Shown piece after piece: positions 43,026-52,790 of a DNA stretch of 64,000 nt; the stretch's first letter is position 1, and the number at the start of each line of letters is the position of its first letter. The translations under genes and the position numbers were made by a program. The notes below the pieces were generated by a model. That model saw only the letters and a program-made list of their open reading frames with translations, did not search any database and was not told the origin of the DNA. Origin of the DNA: Chloroflexota bacterium. GTDB lineage: Bacteria; Chloroflexota; UBA11872. The stretch covers positions 1-64,000 of the forward strand of contig JAPOVQ010000023.1 in the NCBI GenBank assembly GCA_026708035.1, read 5' to 3'.

Positions 43026-45064
43026 GCCGGAACGGGCACGGTGGCAATGTCCCGGATGCGAATGCCCAGCACCACTTGCTGCGCCAAGTCAAAGGTGTCG
43101 GTGTCAAAGATGCTCACGGTGCCGCCATCGCCGGTGCCCACGACCAGCGTGCGGCGCCCGGCGTCCACGGCCAGCGCGCGGGGGTTTCCCGCCACGGGCA
43201 AAAGGAACGCAATGCCGAGGTCGGTTGGGTCCAACGCGGTGATGGTGTCGGCCCACATGTTGGCGACGAGCAGGGCCGATTCGTCCGGCAGCAGCGCCAG
43301 CCGATGCACGCCCTCCTCCAGGTCGCGCGACGCCGACATCTCCAGGGTGTCGGCGTCGAGGCGGGTCACGCTGCCGTCGCGCAGGCTGGCCACGAACACA
43401 TTGCCGGCCCTGTCCACCGCGATGGCCTCCGGCCACGACGGCACGCTGACGGACTCAAGCTCCTCGCCGGTGGCGACATCCACCAGGGCCACGGTCGAGA
43501 AGGCGCGATTGGCGATATAGACCGATTTGCCGTCGCCACGGGGCACCACGTCGCCGACACCGGCCCGCACCTGCCAGTCATGCACGATGCGTCGCTCGTC
43601 CGGATCGATGACGAACAGGTGTCCGCGGTCGAGGTCGGACCCGGTCACGTAGAGCAGCCCGGAGACGGGGTCGACCGCCATGTCGGCCACGACGAGGCTG
43701 GTGGCCGGGGCCCGATCGTTGCCCGCCAACAGCTGCGGCTCGCCGCCATAGAACATCTGGGCGAAGTCCGCATCCAGGGTGACGGTGGCGAACGCGGTTT
43801 GGTGCGGCTCGATCGTGACGGGATTCGGCGACTGATGGACCGTGATGGGTCCCAAGGCCTCCGCCGTGCGACCGAGGCTTTCGGCGCTTGCCGTCATGGC
43901 GCTCACCACGTAGGAGCTGCCGGCGATCAGATCGTCGAACACCACGACGCCCGACTCGTCGGTCTCGCGCGCCCGCACCAGGACCTCGCTGCCGCGAACG
44001 CTCCAGAGCAAGTGGACGATGGCGCTGCCCGGGGGGCGGTCGTCCTCATCGCGCACCTCAACGCGGAGACTGAACGCCAGGGGAATCGGCGCGGCGATCC
44101 GACCGGTTCGCACATTGAACACTCGGACCTCGGTGGCCAGCTCGTCGGCGACATAGAGGCGGCCGCGCGCGGGATCGGCCGCCAGCGCCCACGCCGCACC
44201 GGCGGCCTGGATCTCGGCGTCCCGCACGGGCGCCAGCGACGGGAGATCGATGACGGCCAGGTTCGCCGACACCGCCTCGCCGCGTCTCGGGACGCCGCCG
44301 ACGAACACGGAGCCCGGCGCGGCGGCCGGGAGCACGAACGTCAGTTCGCCAGGCGTTTCCAGGCCGGCCTCAACCGACGGCGCACGCAGCGTGTCGTAGC
44401 CGGCGGCGCGCGCCGTGACTTGATAGGCCACGTCGGAGGCCAATCCCACGAAGCGAGCAATGCCGTCGGTTCCGGTATGCCCGGCGGCCACCAGCTGCCC
44501 CTGCAGGCCGCGAACCTCAACGAGTGTGCTCGGCAGGGGATCACCCGAGGCATCGGCCAGCACCTCAACATCGAGCCGGCCCGGAGCGGGCTCAACCAGG
44601 AAGGTGGTGCGACCCTCGCCGGCCGGCTCGCCGCCGCGATAGGCCGCGGAGCCGAGGAATTCGATCTGGGTGCCCGGCAGCAGCGGCACGGTGGTCGGCA
44701 GCTGGGTTTCGATGGTGAAGGTGCCGGCACGGGAGATCACGACCTCGCCCACATACACGCCCGGCAACGGCTGCTCGACGGTCTCGATTTCCCCGCCAAG
44801 GGTGATCTGCGGCCGCGCGACCTGCACGACCATCTCCAGCCGCATCAGGGTGCCCTCCTCCCAGCGGCTGCCGCGGATGGTCAACTCGCTGCCCGGCGGC
44901 CCGCTTTCCGGTTCGACACGCATCGCCGGCCCACTCTGATCGACAAGCGGGAAGTCGCCGGTGACCGCCGAGCCATAAAGACCGAGCGCCAGAATGATGA
45001 TGACCGGCAGCAGCGCGATGGACGCCAAAACGGCGGCGATGGTGACGGCGCGACCGGTGGGCAT
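43022..45064 (-). CDS. Membrane-anchored YVTN-type beta-propeller protein
   Basis: 680 residues from the ATG at 45064. A membrane helix at about 4-28 (GRAVTIAAVLASIALLPVIIILALGLYG) anchors a large outer part: two Ig- or carboxypeptidase-like beta domains (about 45-240 and again near 330-400), then repeats of the kind GLLYVTGSDL, KSVYIANRAF, GNVFVASLRDG and SALLVANMWAD, which form a YVTN/NHL-like propeller. Function is probably surface binding or envelope maintenance. The stop overlaps the holB start, so the operon joins a surface protein to the clamp loader gene with no evident link. Confidence 0.78.
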   Translation of the reverse strand: MPTGRAVTIAAVLASIALLPVIIILALGLYGSAVTGDFPLVDQSGPAMRVEPESGPPGSELTIRGSRWEEGTLMRLEMVVQVARPQITLGGEIETVEQPLPGVYVGEVVISRAGTFTIETQLPTTVPLLPGTQIEFLGSAAYRGGEPAGEGRTTFLVEPAPGRLDVEVLADASGDPLPSTLVEVRGLQGQLVAAGHTGTDGIARFVGLASDVAYQVTARAAGYDTLRAPSVEAGLETPGELTFVLPAAAPGSVFVGGVPRRGEAVSANLAVIDLPSLAPVRDAEIQAAGAAWALAADPARGRLYVADELATEVRVFNVRTGRIAAPIPLAFSLRVEVRDEDDRPPGSAIVHLLWSVRGSEVLVRARETDESGVVVFDDLIAGSSYVVSAMTASAESLGRTAEALGPITVHQSPNPVTIEPHQTAFATVTLDADFAQMFYGGEPQLLAGNDRAPATSLVVADMAVDPVSGLLYVTGSDLDRGHLFVIDPDERRIVHDWQVRAGVGDVVPRGDGKSVYIANRAFSTVALVDVATGEELESVSVPSWPEAIAVDRAGNVFVASLRDGSVTRLDADTLEMSASRDLEEGVHRLALLPDESALLVANMWADTITALDPTDLGIAFLLPVAGNPRALAVDAGRRTLVVGTGDGGTVSIFDTDTFDLAQQVVLGIRIRDIATVPVPA

Positions 45065-45217
45065 GCACGAACTCCGGGCCCGGCGGCCTGCCTGACCGGG
45101 CGTCGCCATCCTCGCGGACTCCGCCCAGATGCCTGACGCGCAGCGTCCGCGAGGATCCGGCAAGCCAACCGGGGATGCGCGGAATTGTAAGCCGCCAGCC
45201 GCAAGCCCACCCGGCCG

Positions 45218-45991
45218 CTAGCCGCGCGCGGTGAAGCAGCCGCTGCGGCGGGGGATGACGATTCGCCCTTGCGCATCCGCCGCGGCCATGAGCGAGGCGC
45301 GCATGTGGGGTGCGAGCAGGTCTGCCAGACGCTCGCGATCGGCAGACGACATCCGAGCCGGCGCGCCCCGCGCGAATAGCCCCGCGCGGTAGGCGGCAAG
45401 CGCCCCCGCCACGGAGTCGAACACCAGTGGGTCATCCCGCCAGCGCACCGTCACATCGGCAAAGACCCGGCGCAGCTGGTCGGCGCCGTTCTCGAGCGTG
45501 AAGCGGTGGCGCGCGGTGGGCGCGAGGGCGCGCGCGGCCATGGCCGCCTTGCCGGCGCTGCGGCAGGCGTCCACATGCAGGTCCAGGAGGCGACGACCGG
45601 ACCGCGCGCTGTTGGTGGCGGCGAGCAGCATGCCGCGCGACGACATCACGCGGCGGATCTCCCACAGCCAGCCGGCGGGGTCGCTCGGGTAGTAGAGCAC
45701 GTGACCCGCGAGGACCAGGTCGAAGGAGCCGTCGGGGTGAGGCAGGCGCGAAATGTCGGCGCGTGCGGCATCGACGCCGGGGATCGACCCGCTGGCGCGT
45801 ACGGCGTCGCGGTCGAGATCAACGGCGGTGACAAGCGCGTGCGGCGCCAGCCGCCGGCGCAGCGCCGCGGTACGCGTCCCGTTTCCGCAGCCGGCGTCGA
45901 GCGCCGCGTAGACCGCGTGCGGATCGACGGGCGCGAGCATCCAGGCGGTGTAGTCGCTGTCGCCAGGGCTCGGGGCGCAGGAGGGGGGCAC
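45218..45991 (-). CDS. Class I SAM-dependent methyltransferase
   Basis: 257 residues if the GTG at 45991 is used; the frame opens at 46078. Motif I ALDAGCGNGTRTAALRRRLAP, then TAVDLDRDAVRA, ADISRLPHPDGSFDLVLAGHVLYY and VMSSRGMLLAATNS place it among small-molecule or tRNA methyltransferases of the UbiE-like group. The C-terminal helical region (MSSADRERLADLLAPHMRASLM) is an unusual ending. Substrate unknown. It diverges from csrA, sharing the region with the palindrome at 46041-46062. Confidence 0.82.
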   Translation of the reverse strand: MPPSCAPSPGDSDYTAWMLAPVDPHAVYAALDAGCGNGTRTAALRRRLAPHALVTAVDLDRDAVRASGSIPGVDAARADISRLPHPDGSFDLVLAGHVLYYPSDPAGWLWEIRRVMSSRGMLLAATNSARSGRRLLDLHVDACRSAGKAAMAARALAPTARHRFTLENGADQLRRVFADVTVRWRDDPLVFDSVAGALAAYRAGLFARGAPARMSSADRERLADLLAPHMRASLMAAADAQGRIVIPRRSGCFTARG

Positions 45992-46040
45992 GATCGCGTC
46001 AGCTGCCGTGCTAGGCAGTCCAGCGCCCGCTGACCGGGCC

Positions 46041-46062
46041 GCTTGTGATAAAATGAACAAGC
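46041..46062 (+). promoter_or_regulatory. csrA promoter region with palindrome over the -10 box
   Basis: GCTTGT-GATAAAATGA-ACAAGC: a perfect 6-bp inverted repeat brackets a TAAAAT -10-like box (46049-46054). A protein bound there would block the promoter. Confidence 0.5.
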
Positions 46063-46179
46063 CGCACGATGCGTGCATTCCTCCCCAACGACGGCTGTCA
46101 CGTAGTGTGGCAGTTCACAAGGGTCCGGCCAGGCGCGACGACGTCCGCTCGCAGCCGGCGCAGAAAGGCATGGAGGCCG

Positions 46180-46401
46180 GTGCTCGTTCTCTCCCGTAAA
46201 GCCAACGAGACGATCGTCGTGGACGACGCCATCGAGGTGACCGTGCTGGAAATACTTGGCGACCGCGTAAAGATTGGCATCAACGCTCCCCGCGACGTGC
46301 CGATCGTGCGGCAGGAGTTGCTGCATCAAGGCCGGGACAATCATCGTGCCGCGGCACCGCCGGCGGAGTCGCCGTCTGCGACGACCGAACGCGACGCTTG
46401 A
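46180..46401 (+). CDS. csrA: Carbon storage regulator CsrA
   Basis: 73 residues from the GTG at 46180, the first start matching the family's LVLSRKANETI; GGAGG lies just 3 nt upstream, closer than usual. CsrA binds GGA motifs in mRNA leaders and controls carbon use, motility and biofilm. LVLSRKANETIVVDDAIEVTVLEI, VKIGINAPRDVPIVR and the RNA-binding end are complete. It is normally beside flagellar genes (fliW/fliS) but none is here, nor FliW, so this appears to be a CsrA without its usual partner. Confidence 0.92.
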   Translation: MLVLSRKANETIVVDDAIEVTVLEILGDRVKIGINAPRDVPIVRQELLHQGRDNHRAAAPPAESPSATTERDA

Positions 46402-46503
46402 CGCAGGTCCGCGCCCGTTGACTCGCTGCTCTTCCCTCCGGATCGTGTCCCGCCGCTCTAGGCCTGCGCCGCGCGTCGACCACGGGCGCACGGAGCGTTG
46501 CGC

Positions 46504-49500
46504 ATGAGCGACGCGTTCACCCAGCTGCGCGAGAGCTTTCAAGCTCCGACCCCGGACGACCGGCCGCTCGCGCTGTGGCTCTGGAATGGCGAGCTGCACG
46601 AGGCGCGGATCGCGCGCCAGATTCGTCAGTTGGCCGACAAGGGGATAGGCGGCGTGGTGATTCGCGCCAGCCGGGGGCTGCGCACGCCGTACCTCGGCGA
46701 TCGCTGGTGGGACACCATCGAATACGCGGTGGGTGCCGCCGCCAAAGCCGGGTTGTCCGTGTGGATCGGCGACGACTACCGGTCGCCGAGCGGGGCGGCG
46801 GGCGATCCCGGCGAAGCTGACGGACAGACGCCGTCGCAGGTGCTCGCCTCTGGCCCGGAGCATCAGGGCAAGGCCCTGGTCCGGAGCGTGCTTTCGGTCA
46901 CGGGCCCATCCGAAGTTTCGCTCGAAGGCCGCTACCCCGAGGGCGAGCCGCTGGTGCGCGTGGCGGGCCGGGTGGACGCCGGGCAGGGCCTGGACCCCGA
47001 GAGCCTAACCGAGATTCCGGACGCCCCGACGTGGGAGTGCCCGGACGGCGAGTGGCAGATCTTCAGCTTTGCCGTGGCTCCGGTCGACGATCGAATCGAC
47101 TACTTGCGCCCCGAAACCGTGGCGCGCTTTATCGAAGCCGCCTACGCGCCCTACGCCGAGCGATTGGGCGACGCCATCGCCGGCTTCGCGTTCGATTCGC
47201 CGCACCTGGCCAGCCGACCCATTCCATGGACCGACGACCTGCCCGAGCAATTCGCCGCGCGCAAGGGCTACGCCTTGGCGCCGCTGCTGCCGCAGTTGAT
47301 CGTGCGTGCCGGTCCCGCGACCGCCAGGCTGCGCTGCGACTTCTACGACGTGGTGGCGGCGCGCTACACGGAGTGCTGGTTCGAGCAGCTTGCGGAGTGG
47401 TGCCAGGCGCGCGGCTACTCATGGATGGGGCACACGGAAGAGCACATCGCCGCACATCCGGCTCGCCAGGGCGACTACCTTCGCACGATGCGCGCCGTGC
47501 CGCTGCCGGGCAGTGACATGCACGGCTTCCGCAACGCCCGCCCGCGCACGGTGCAGCCTGCCGAGATCAAGCCCGCCGTATCCGTCGCCGCGCTGGCGGA
47601 GCGCCCCCGGGTTGCGGTGCGCGCGTTCGGCGGCGCCGGGTGGAGCGTGACCCTGGACGATGTGCGGCGGGGGCTGAGTCGCATGGCGGTGATCGGCGCC
47701 GACCTGCCGGTGATCCAAAGCTTCCACTACAGCATGGACCGCGCGGTCGCGGCCGACGATTGGCCCAACACGTTCTTCTCCCAGAACCCGTATTGGCGCC
47801 AGTTCGGCGAGGTCACGTCGTATGCCGCGCGTCTCAGCACCTTGGTGCGCCGAAGTCACGCGACCACGACCATCGGCGTGCTGTCGCCCTTGACCAGCGT
47901 TTGGGCGAACACGGCCGATGGCCGGCCCAATGCGCGCGCGCGGGAAATCGGCGAGGCCTTCGAGTCGCTGGTGGACGGGCTGTATGCGCGCCGCATCGAC
48001 GTGAATGTCGTTGACACCGCGTTCGTCCTTGGCGGCGAGCTTGACGGTGCGTCGCTGCGCCAGGGCCGCGTGGCCGTGAATGCCTTGGTCATCCCGCCCA
48101 TGCCGGTGATGGAGCGTGCCGTGGCGGCGCGGCTGGCCGAATTCGTGAAGGCCGGTGGGCGCCTGATCTGGGGCGGCGAACTCCCGAGCGTCAGCTCCGA
48201 GGCCGGCGCGAGCGACGAGGAGCTGCTGCGCCTGGTGAAGCCGCTGACCCCGGCCGGGGCGTCGACCAAGCGGGGCAGCCGCATGGGCAAAGGCCGCATC
48301 TTCACGCTCAAGGAAGACGCGGCGGACTGGCTGGATCGCCTGACGGCGCGGCTGACGACCGCAACCAGCCTGGCCTCGGACACGGACGGCGTCGCGCTCG
48401 CGGCCCGCCGGCTCGACGGCGGCGAGGTGGTGTTGGTCGTCAACGAAACGCCCGAGGAGCAAAAGGTCGCCGTTAGGAGCCGCGCCCGGGGCGCCGCGGA
48501 GCTGTGGGACCCGGAGAGCGGTTCGCACCAATCGCTCAGCACCACCGGCGCACGCACGCGGCGCACGGCGGAGTTCGTGCTTCCTGGACACGCGGCGCGC
48601 GCCGTCGTGTTCGACGCCGACACCAAGCCCGCCCGCGGCTCGTCGAGCCGCCGGGCGCCGCGCGTGAAGCCCAGGGATCTGGGCTGCGAGTGGCAGTTTG
48701 CGCTGGAAACCGGCGTGCCCACCGGCCAGGGCACGGTGCGCCGCACCGAACTCCCCGTGATGCGGTTTCAGGACTTCGCGCTTGGCGCGGGGCGCCTGGA
48801 GCGACTGCGGGATCCGCTGTATGACGACTCGAGCTGGCGCGAGCTGTGGCTCACCACGGCCGACGCCAATGCCGTGGGCAACTGGCGCGCCTCGTGGATC
48901 ACCGGCGTGCGACAGCCGGAGGGCTGGGTGGTTCGGCCGGATAGTGAGGCCCACGACCGGCTGCGTTTCACCAAGTCGCTGACGATCACCGACCCGCCGA
49001 TCAAGGCCTGGGCCACATTCGTGGGCGTCGAAAAAGCCACGGTCTACATGAACGGCACGGCGCTGGGCGAGTCCGATGACTGGTCCAACCCGGTGACCTA
49101 CAACATCATGCCCTACCTGCGGCTGGGCCAGAACACGATCGTGGCGGACATCGCCAGCACCTCCGGCACACCGCTCTCGCTGCTGTTCGAGGCGCAAATC
49201 GATCTGCGCTCCGGGGAGTCGCTGGTCGTGGTGTCCGACGCGTCCTGGGACGTGCAGGCGCCGCGCTCGGAGATGTGGACCGGCACGGCATTCGCCCGCG
49301 ACGTGCCGACCGTGACGTGGGAGCGCGGGGGACCGCCCGTGCAGCCGTGGAGCCACATTGTGCTATTGGGCGAGCCCGTGCAGTTTCCACGCACGCTGAT
49401 GTATCGCCAACGGCTGCCGACGGGCTGCGTGGGCATCGGCATTCCCTATATCAAGGGCGTGCACAAGGTCTATGTCGACGTGCGGGAACGGACGCCGGAC

Positions 49501-50010
49501 ATCAACGGCGTCTACAACATCACGACCGGCGGCGTGCTGAGCGTGGAGGTCCACGCGACGGACTTTTCCAATGGGGTGCTCGCGCCGCTGGCGTTGTTCA
49601 TGCGCCCAACCACGATCAGCCTCACGCCGTGGGATGAGCTGGGCTATGGGTGGTACTCGGGCTCCGCGGTCTATGAGCAGAGCGTCGAGCTCTCCAAGGC
49701 CGAGGCCGCCGGCACGGTGGTGCTCGATCTTGGGGACGTACGCCACCACGCCGAAGTAATTGTGAACAACCGATCGCTCGGGTCGCGTGTGTGGCCGCCC
49801 TATCGCTTCGACCTCACCGGCGCGGTGAACGCCGGATCCAACACGGTTCGCGTCCGCGTGAGCAACCTGGCCGCGAACGAGATGCGCTGGCGGCGCGACG
49901 AATCGCGCATGGGCGACCCCTGGCACCGCTATTGGCACGAGGGCAACATCGAGCCGGAGCGGCTGGTGTCCGGCCTGTTGGGGCCGGTGCAGCTGGAGCT
50001 GTCGCCCTAG
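46504..50010 (+). CDS. GH106-like alpha-L-rhamnosidase
   Basis: 1168 residues from the ATG at 46504. The architecture is that of GH106 enzymes: an N-terminal ALWLWNGELHEARIARQIRQLADKGIGGVVIRASRGL barrel start, a long central domain with GWSVTLDDVRRG and SFHYSMD, and two C-terminal jelly-roll domains (about 780-920 and 1020-1168, with NNRSLGSRVWPPYRFDLTGAVNAGSNTVRVRVSN). GH106 releases alpha-L-rhamnose from plant or bacterial polysaccharide. No signal peptide is seen at this start, so it may be cytoplasmic, acting on imported oligosaccharides. The terminal GLLGPVQL motif is typical. Confidence 0.82.
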   Translation: MSDAFTQLRESFQAPTPDDRPLALWLWNGELHEARIARQIRQLADKGIGGVVIRASRGLRTPYLGDRWWDTIEYAVGAAAKAGLSVWIGDDYRSPSGAAGDPGEADGQTPSQVLASGPEHQGKALVRSVLSVTGPSEVSLEGRYPEGEPLVRVAGRVDAGQGLDPESLTEIPDAPTWECPDGEWQIFSFAVAPVDDRIDYLRPETVARFIEAAYAPYAERLGDAIAGFAFDSPHLASRPIPWTDDLPEQFAARKGYALAPLLPQLIVRAGPATARLRCDFYDVVAARYTECWFEQLAEWCQARGYSWMGHTEEHIAAHPARQGDYLRTMRAVPLPGSDMHGFRNARPRTVQPAEIKPAVSVAALAERPRVAVRAFGGAGWSVTLDDVRRGLSRMAVIGADLPVIQSFHYSMDRAVAADDWPNTFFSQNPYWRQFGEVTSYAARLSTLVRRSHATTTIGVLSPLTSVWANTADGRPNARAREIGEAFESLVDGLYARRIDVNVVDTAFVLGGELDGASLRQGRVAVNALVIPPMPVMERAVAARLAEFVKAGGRLIWGGELPSVSSEAGASDEELLRLVKPLTPAGASTKRGSRMGKGRIFTLKEDAADWLDRLTARLTTATSLASDTDGVALAARRLDGGEVVLVVNETPEEQKVAVRSRARGAAELWDPESGSHQSLSTTGARTRRTAEFVLPGHAARAVVFDADTKPARGSSSRRAPRVKPRDLGCEWQFALETGVPTGQGTVRRTELPVMRFQDFALGAGRLERLRDPLYDDSSWRELWLTTADANAVGNWRASWITGVRQPEGWVVRPDSEAHDRLRFTKSLTITDPPIKAWATFVGVEKATVYMNGTALGESDDWSNPVTYNIMPYLRLGQNTIVADIASTSGTPLSLLFEAQIDLRSGESLVVVSDASWDVQAPRSEMWTGTAFARDVPTVTWERGGPPVQPWSHIVLLGEPVQFPRTLMYRQRLPTGCVGIGIPYIKGVHKVYVDVRERTPDINGVYNITTGGVLSVEVHATDFSNGVLAPLALFMRPTTISLTPWDELGYGWYSGSAVYEQSVELSKAEAAGTVVLDLGDVRHHAEVIVNNRSLGSRVWPPYRFDLTGAVNAGSNTVRVRVSNLAANEMRWRRDESRMGDPWHRYWHEGNIEPERLVSGLLGPVQLELSP

Positions 50011-50693
50011 CCGCCGTCTCCCGGACAAAGCTCGGCCGCGGGCCGGCTGCCGGAATACCCACGCACGAAGTTGTAGACCTCGGACTTGTCGTAGGCGTCC
50101 AGTCGCTGCATGACCAAGAGGGCCGTGAGCACCACTTCGGAGTCGCCCAAGCCGGCGTCGGGGTGCACGACCACGTCGTAGCCTTCCAGTTCTTGCGCCA
50201 CGCGGTTCATCTCGGCCTCCAGCGCGGCGCCCCCAGACGGGTTGAAATGGACGATCACGTGGCCCGCGCACAGGTTGGCGACCTGGACCACGTCGGCAAT
50301 GGTCGAGGTATGGAAGCCAAAGGCCGCAGGCTGAAGCGCCCGCGCGCCGGAGGTCGGCGGATCGGTGGCGTAGGGCTCGAGTGGCCCTCCGTTGTCCACG
50401 AGGGGCGATTCCTGAATGTCCTGCACGTCACCCGGGCCTTGGTCCAGGTTGCTGAGGCAGAACAGGTTGAGCGGAATGAGCACGGCCATCATGAAGGCAA
50501 AGTAGAGCCAGAATCCGCGGCCCAAGCCGGAGCGCGGCTGTGCGCCCGACTGCTGCCCGCGGCGTTGCCGCTTGGGCTTCTCGTCGGCCTTGGCGGGTGC
50601 GTCGTCGGCTTCGGGGGAATCGGCCGGCCTGCCGCCACGGGCGAGTTCGGCAGCCCGTGAATCCGATGCGCGGCGGCGCCTACGTCTTGCCAT
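50007..50693 (-). CDS. DUF3105-like membrane protein
   Basis: 228 residues from the ATG at 50693. A basic, disordered N-terminus (ARRRRRRASDSR), a membrane helix at about 62-82 (FWLYFAFMMAVLIPLNLFCL) and an outer domain whose second half (VVVHPDAGLGDSEVVLTALLVMQRLDAYDKSEVYNFVRGY) resembles the end of DUF3105 domains. Function unknown; DUF3105 proteins are frequent in Actinobacteria and Chloroflexota. It converges with the rhamnosidase gene, overlapping by 4 nt. Confidence 0.65.
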   Translation of the reverse strand: MARRRRRRASDSRAAELARGGRPADSPEADDAPAKADEKPKRQRRGQQSGAQPRSGLGRGFWLYFAFMMAVLIPLNLFCLSNLDQGPGDVQDIQESPLVDNGGPLEPYATDPPTSGARALQPAAFGFHTSTIADVVQVANLCAGHVIVHFNPSGGAALEAEMNRVAQELEGYDVVVHPDAGLGDSEVVLTALLVMQRLDAYDKSEVYNFVRGYSGSRPAAELCPGDGG

Positions 50694-50790
50694 GGGGGAA
50701 GTGTGTTGCTGCTTTGTGCCGTCCGCGATACTCGCGGTCGCGGACCTCTTGTAGCATAACCAGGTTTTGAGCCCGGCTCGATCACCCCGC

Positions 50791-52674
50791 GTGACGCCCA
50801 CCACCCGACCAGAGACGCGACGCCTGCCACGACGTCGCCTGCTGGCGGCGGGCGCTCTGGCCGCGGCCGGGTTCACGCTTGGCTGGCCTCGCGTCCGCGG
50901 ACTCGAACCCACCGGGGACGCGCGCGCCGTAGCCGTGCGGTTCGAGCCGGAGCTGGGTCACAACATCGCGACGCTCTCGGTGACGGCGGCGGGTGGGCAT
51001 CACCTGGTCGACTTCCTGGGTCACTACTTCCGCACGGGCGGGCTGCGGCGGGCGGGGCTGGCCATCAGCGAACCGATCGTCGAGGACGGCGTGCTGTGCC
51101 AGTACTTCCAGCGCGGCGTGATGGAAAGCCGGCTGACCGGCGATGGGGTGGTGATGCAGTGGCGCGACCTGTGGACCGTGCTGGGTGACGGCGAGGGCGC
51201 GGCGGCGATCGCGGACATTCCCAGCGAGTCGGCGCTCACGAATCCGCACCCCGGCCGCGCGGTGGGGCCCTATGGGCACGTGGTGTCGAACCAAGCGGTG
51301 GACGGGACGCGAACCGGGTTCCTCGAGCTCTACGACGCCGTCGGCGGTGACCTCGGCCTAGGCGCGCCGCTGACGGCGGCACGCCTGGAAACCGGCGATG
51401 ACGACGACCCGATCATTCCGGGGTTGGCGCCGGACTTCGTGCGGCAGTATTTCGAGGCCGGGGTAATGGAGGTTCACCCGCAGACGCCCGGCGCCGCGAG
51501 CCTGGCGTTGGTGGGCGACGTGACCCGCGACACGGCGTATGCGAACTACAACTGGCAGTTCGTGCGAAGCTTTGACGCCGCGCCGGCGCTGGCGCCGGGG
51601 CGGCGCATGCGCCTGGAGCGAACCGAGCGGCCGGCCGGCCCGATTCAAAGCGGCCCGCCCATTCCGCCGCCGGGATTCGAGATCTCGGTGTTCGCCGGCA
51701 CGCAGCGCTTCGGTTTCCCGGCGGTGCTTCGCTTCGCGCCGGACGGACGGCTCTTCGTCGCCTTCTCGAATGACCGGATCGTGACGATGCAGGACTCAAC
51801 CGGCGATGGGCGGGCCGACGTGATTCGCACCTTTGCCTCGGGTGACGGCGTCAAGGATCCGCGGGGGCTGGCGTTCGTGGGCGAACACGTCTATCTATCC
51901 GTCGAGGAGAAGATCATTCGGCTGCGAGACGCTTCCGGCTCGGGGGCCGCCGACGAGTCGGCGGACGTGGTCACCGGCCTGGAACTGGACACGAGGGTGC
52001 CGTTCCATCGCAACAACGGCATCGCCATCGGTCCGGACCAGTTGCTGTACATGACGCTCGGCAGCACGACGAACGCGGGCGAAATCCGCGAGCGTCCGCT
52101 GTCGGCCTCCATCTTGCGGTCGCGGTTGGACGGGACGGGGCTGGAGAAGTTCGCCACCGGTCTGCGCAACCCATTCGGCCTGGCGTTCAGCCCGGACGGG
52201 GAGCTGTTCTGCACCGACAACGGTCCTGACAGCAGCGTGCGGCGCAACGACGATCCGCCCGACGAGCTCAACCACGTGATCCAAGGCGCGGACTATGGGC
52301 ACGCGCGGTTCTGGGGCACGCCGCCGCCGGACTCGGGGACCCGCGGACCCGTGGCGAATCTGCCGGCCCACGGCGCGGCCGCGGGCTTGAGCTTCTTCAC
52401 CGGGCCGCAGGCGGGGGAGTTTGACGGGAACGTGTTGATCGCCATGTGGGGACCGGCGGGGGGACGCAGCTCGTTTGCGCACAACATCCTGCGCGCGCGG
52501 CTGCAGCGCCAAGGCGACTCCTACACGGCGCAGGTGCAACCGTTCGTCAGCTCGCTGACGCGGCCCACAGACGTGGTGGTGGGCCCGCACGGCGACCTCT
52601 ACATTGCCGATCACGTGGGCCGCACGATCTATCGGCTGCGCCGCCGCGGCCTGGCGCCGTCGGTGCTGCGGTAG
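50791..52674 (+). CDS. Secreted PQQ-type sugar dehydrogenase-like protein
   Basis: 627 residues from the GTG at 50791; a TTG at 50767 is possible. A Tat-like signal (RRRLLAAGALAAAGFTLG) suggests export in folded form. The first 250 residues have beta-rich units (HHLVDFLGHYF; FVRQYFEAGVME). The second half is the soluble glucose/sorbosone dehydrogenase propeller: PPGFEISVFAGTQRFGFPAVLRFAPDGRLFVAFSN, HRNNGIAIGPDQLLYMTLGS, GLRNPFGLAFSPDGELFCTDNG and FVSSLTRPTDVVVGPHGDLYIADH. Oxidation of a sugar with PQQ or a related role is likely, but no PQQ synthesis genes are near. Confidence 0.78.
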   Translation: MTPTTRPETRRLPRRRLLAAGALAAAGFTLGWPRVRGLEPTGDARAVAVRFEPELGHNIATLSVTAAGGHHLVDFLGHYFRTGGLRRAGLAISEPIVEDGVLCQYFQRGVMESRLTGDGVVMQWRDLWTVLGDGEGAAAIADIPSESALTNPHPGRAVGPYGHVVSNQAVDGTRTGFLELYDAVGGDLGLGAPLTAARLETGDDDDPIIPGLAPDFVRQYFEAGVMEVHPQTPGAASLALVGDVTRDTAYANYNWQFVRSFDAAPALAPGRRMRLERTERPAGPIQSGPPIPPPGFEISVFAGTQRFGFPAVLRFAPDGRLFVAFSNDRIVTMQDSTGDGRADVIRTFASGDGVKDPRGLAFVGEHVYLSVEEKIIRLRDASGSGAADESADVVTGLELDTRVPFHRNNGIAIGPDQLLYMTLGSTTNAGEIRERPLSASILRSRLDGTGLEKFATGLRNPFGLAFSPDGELFCTDNGPDSSVRRNDDPPDELNHVIQGADYGHARFWGTPPPDSGTRGPVANLPAHGAAAGLSFFTGPQAGEFDGNVLIAMWGPAGGRSSFAHNILRARLQRQGDSYTAQVQPFVSSLTRPTDVVVGPHGDLYIADHVGRTIYRLRRRGLAPSVLR

Positions 52675-52790
52675 CCCGGCGAGACGCGCGGCGGCGGAGC
52701 CGCCATCGGGCCGAGTTCCGGATTCTCTGGCCGCGCGAGCGTGCATCGGCCCCTGGAGAACAGCGGCTGCCGATCGAAGTGGCGCCCGGC

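Noticed and set aside
43076-45136. A 686-residue plus-strand frame
   Set aside because: Antisense to the beta-propeller gene; composition is typical of GC-rich shadow frames.
45992-46078. A longer N-terminus for the methyltransferase at 45218
   Set aside because: The extension overlaps the csrA promoter palindrome and has no methyltransferase-like sequence; left as an alternative start only.
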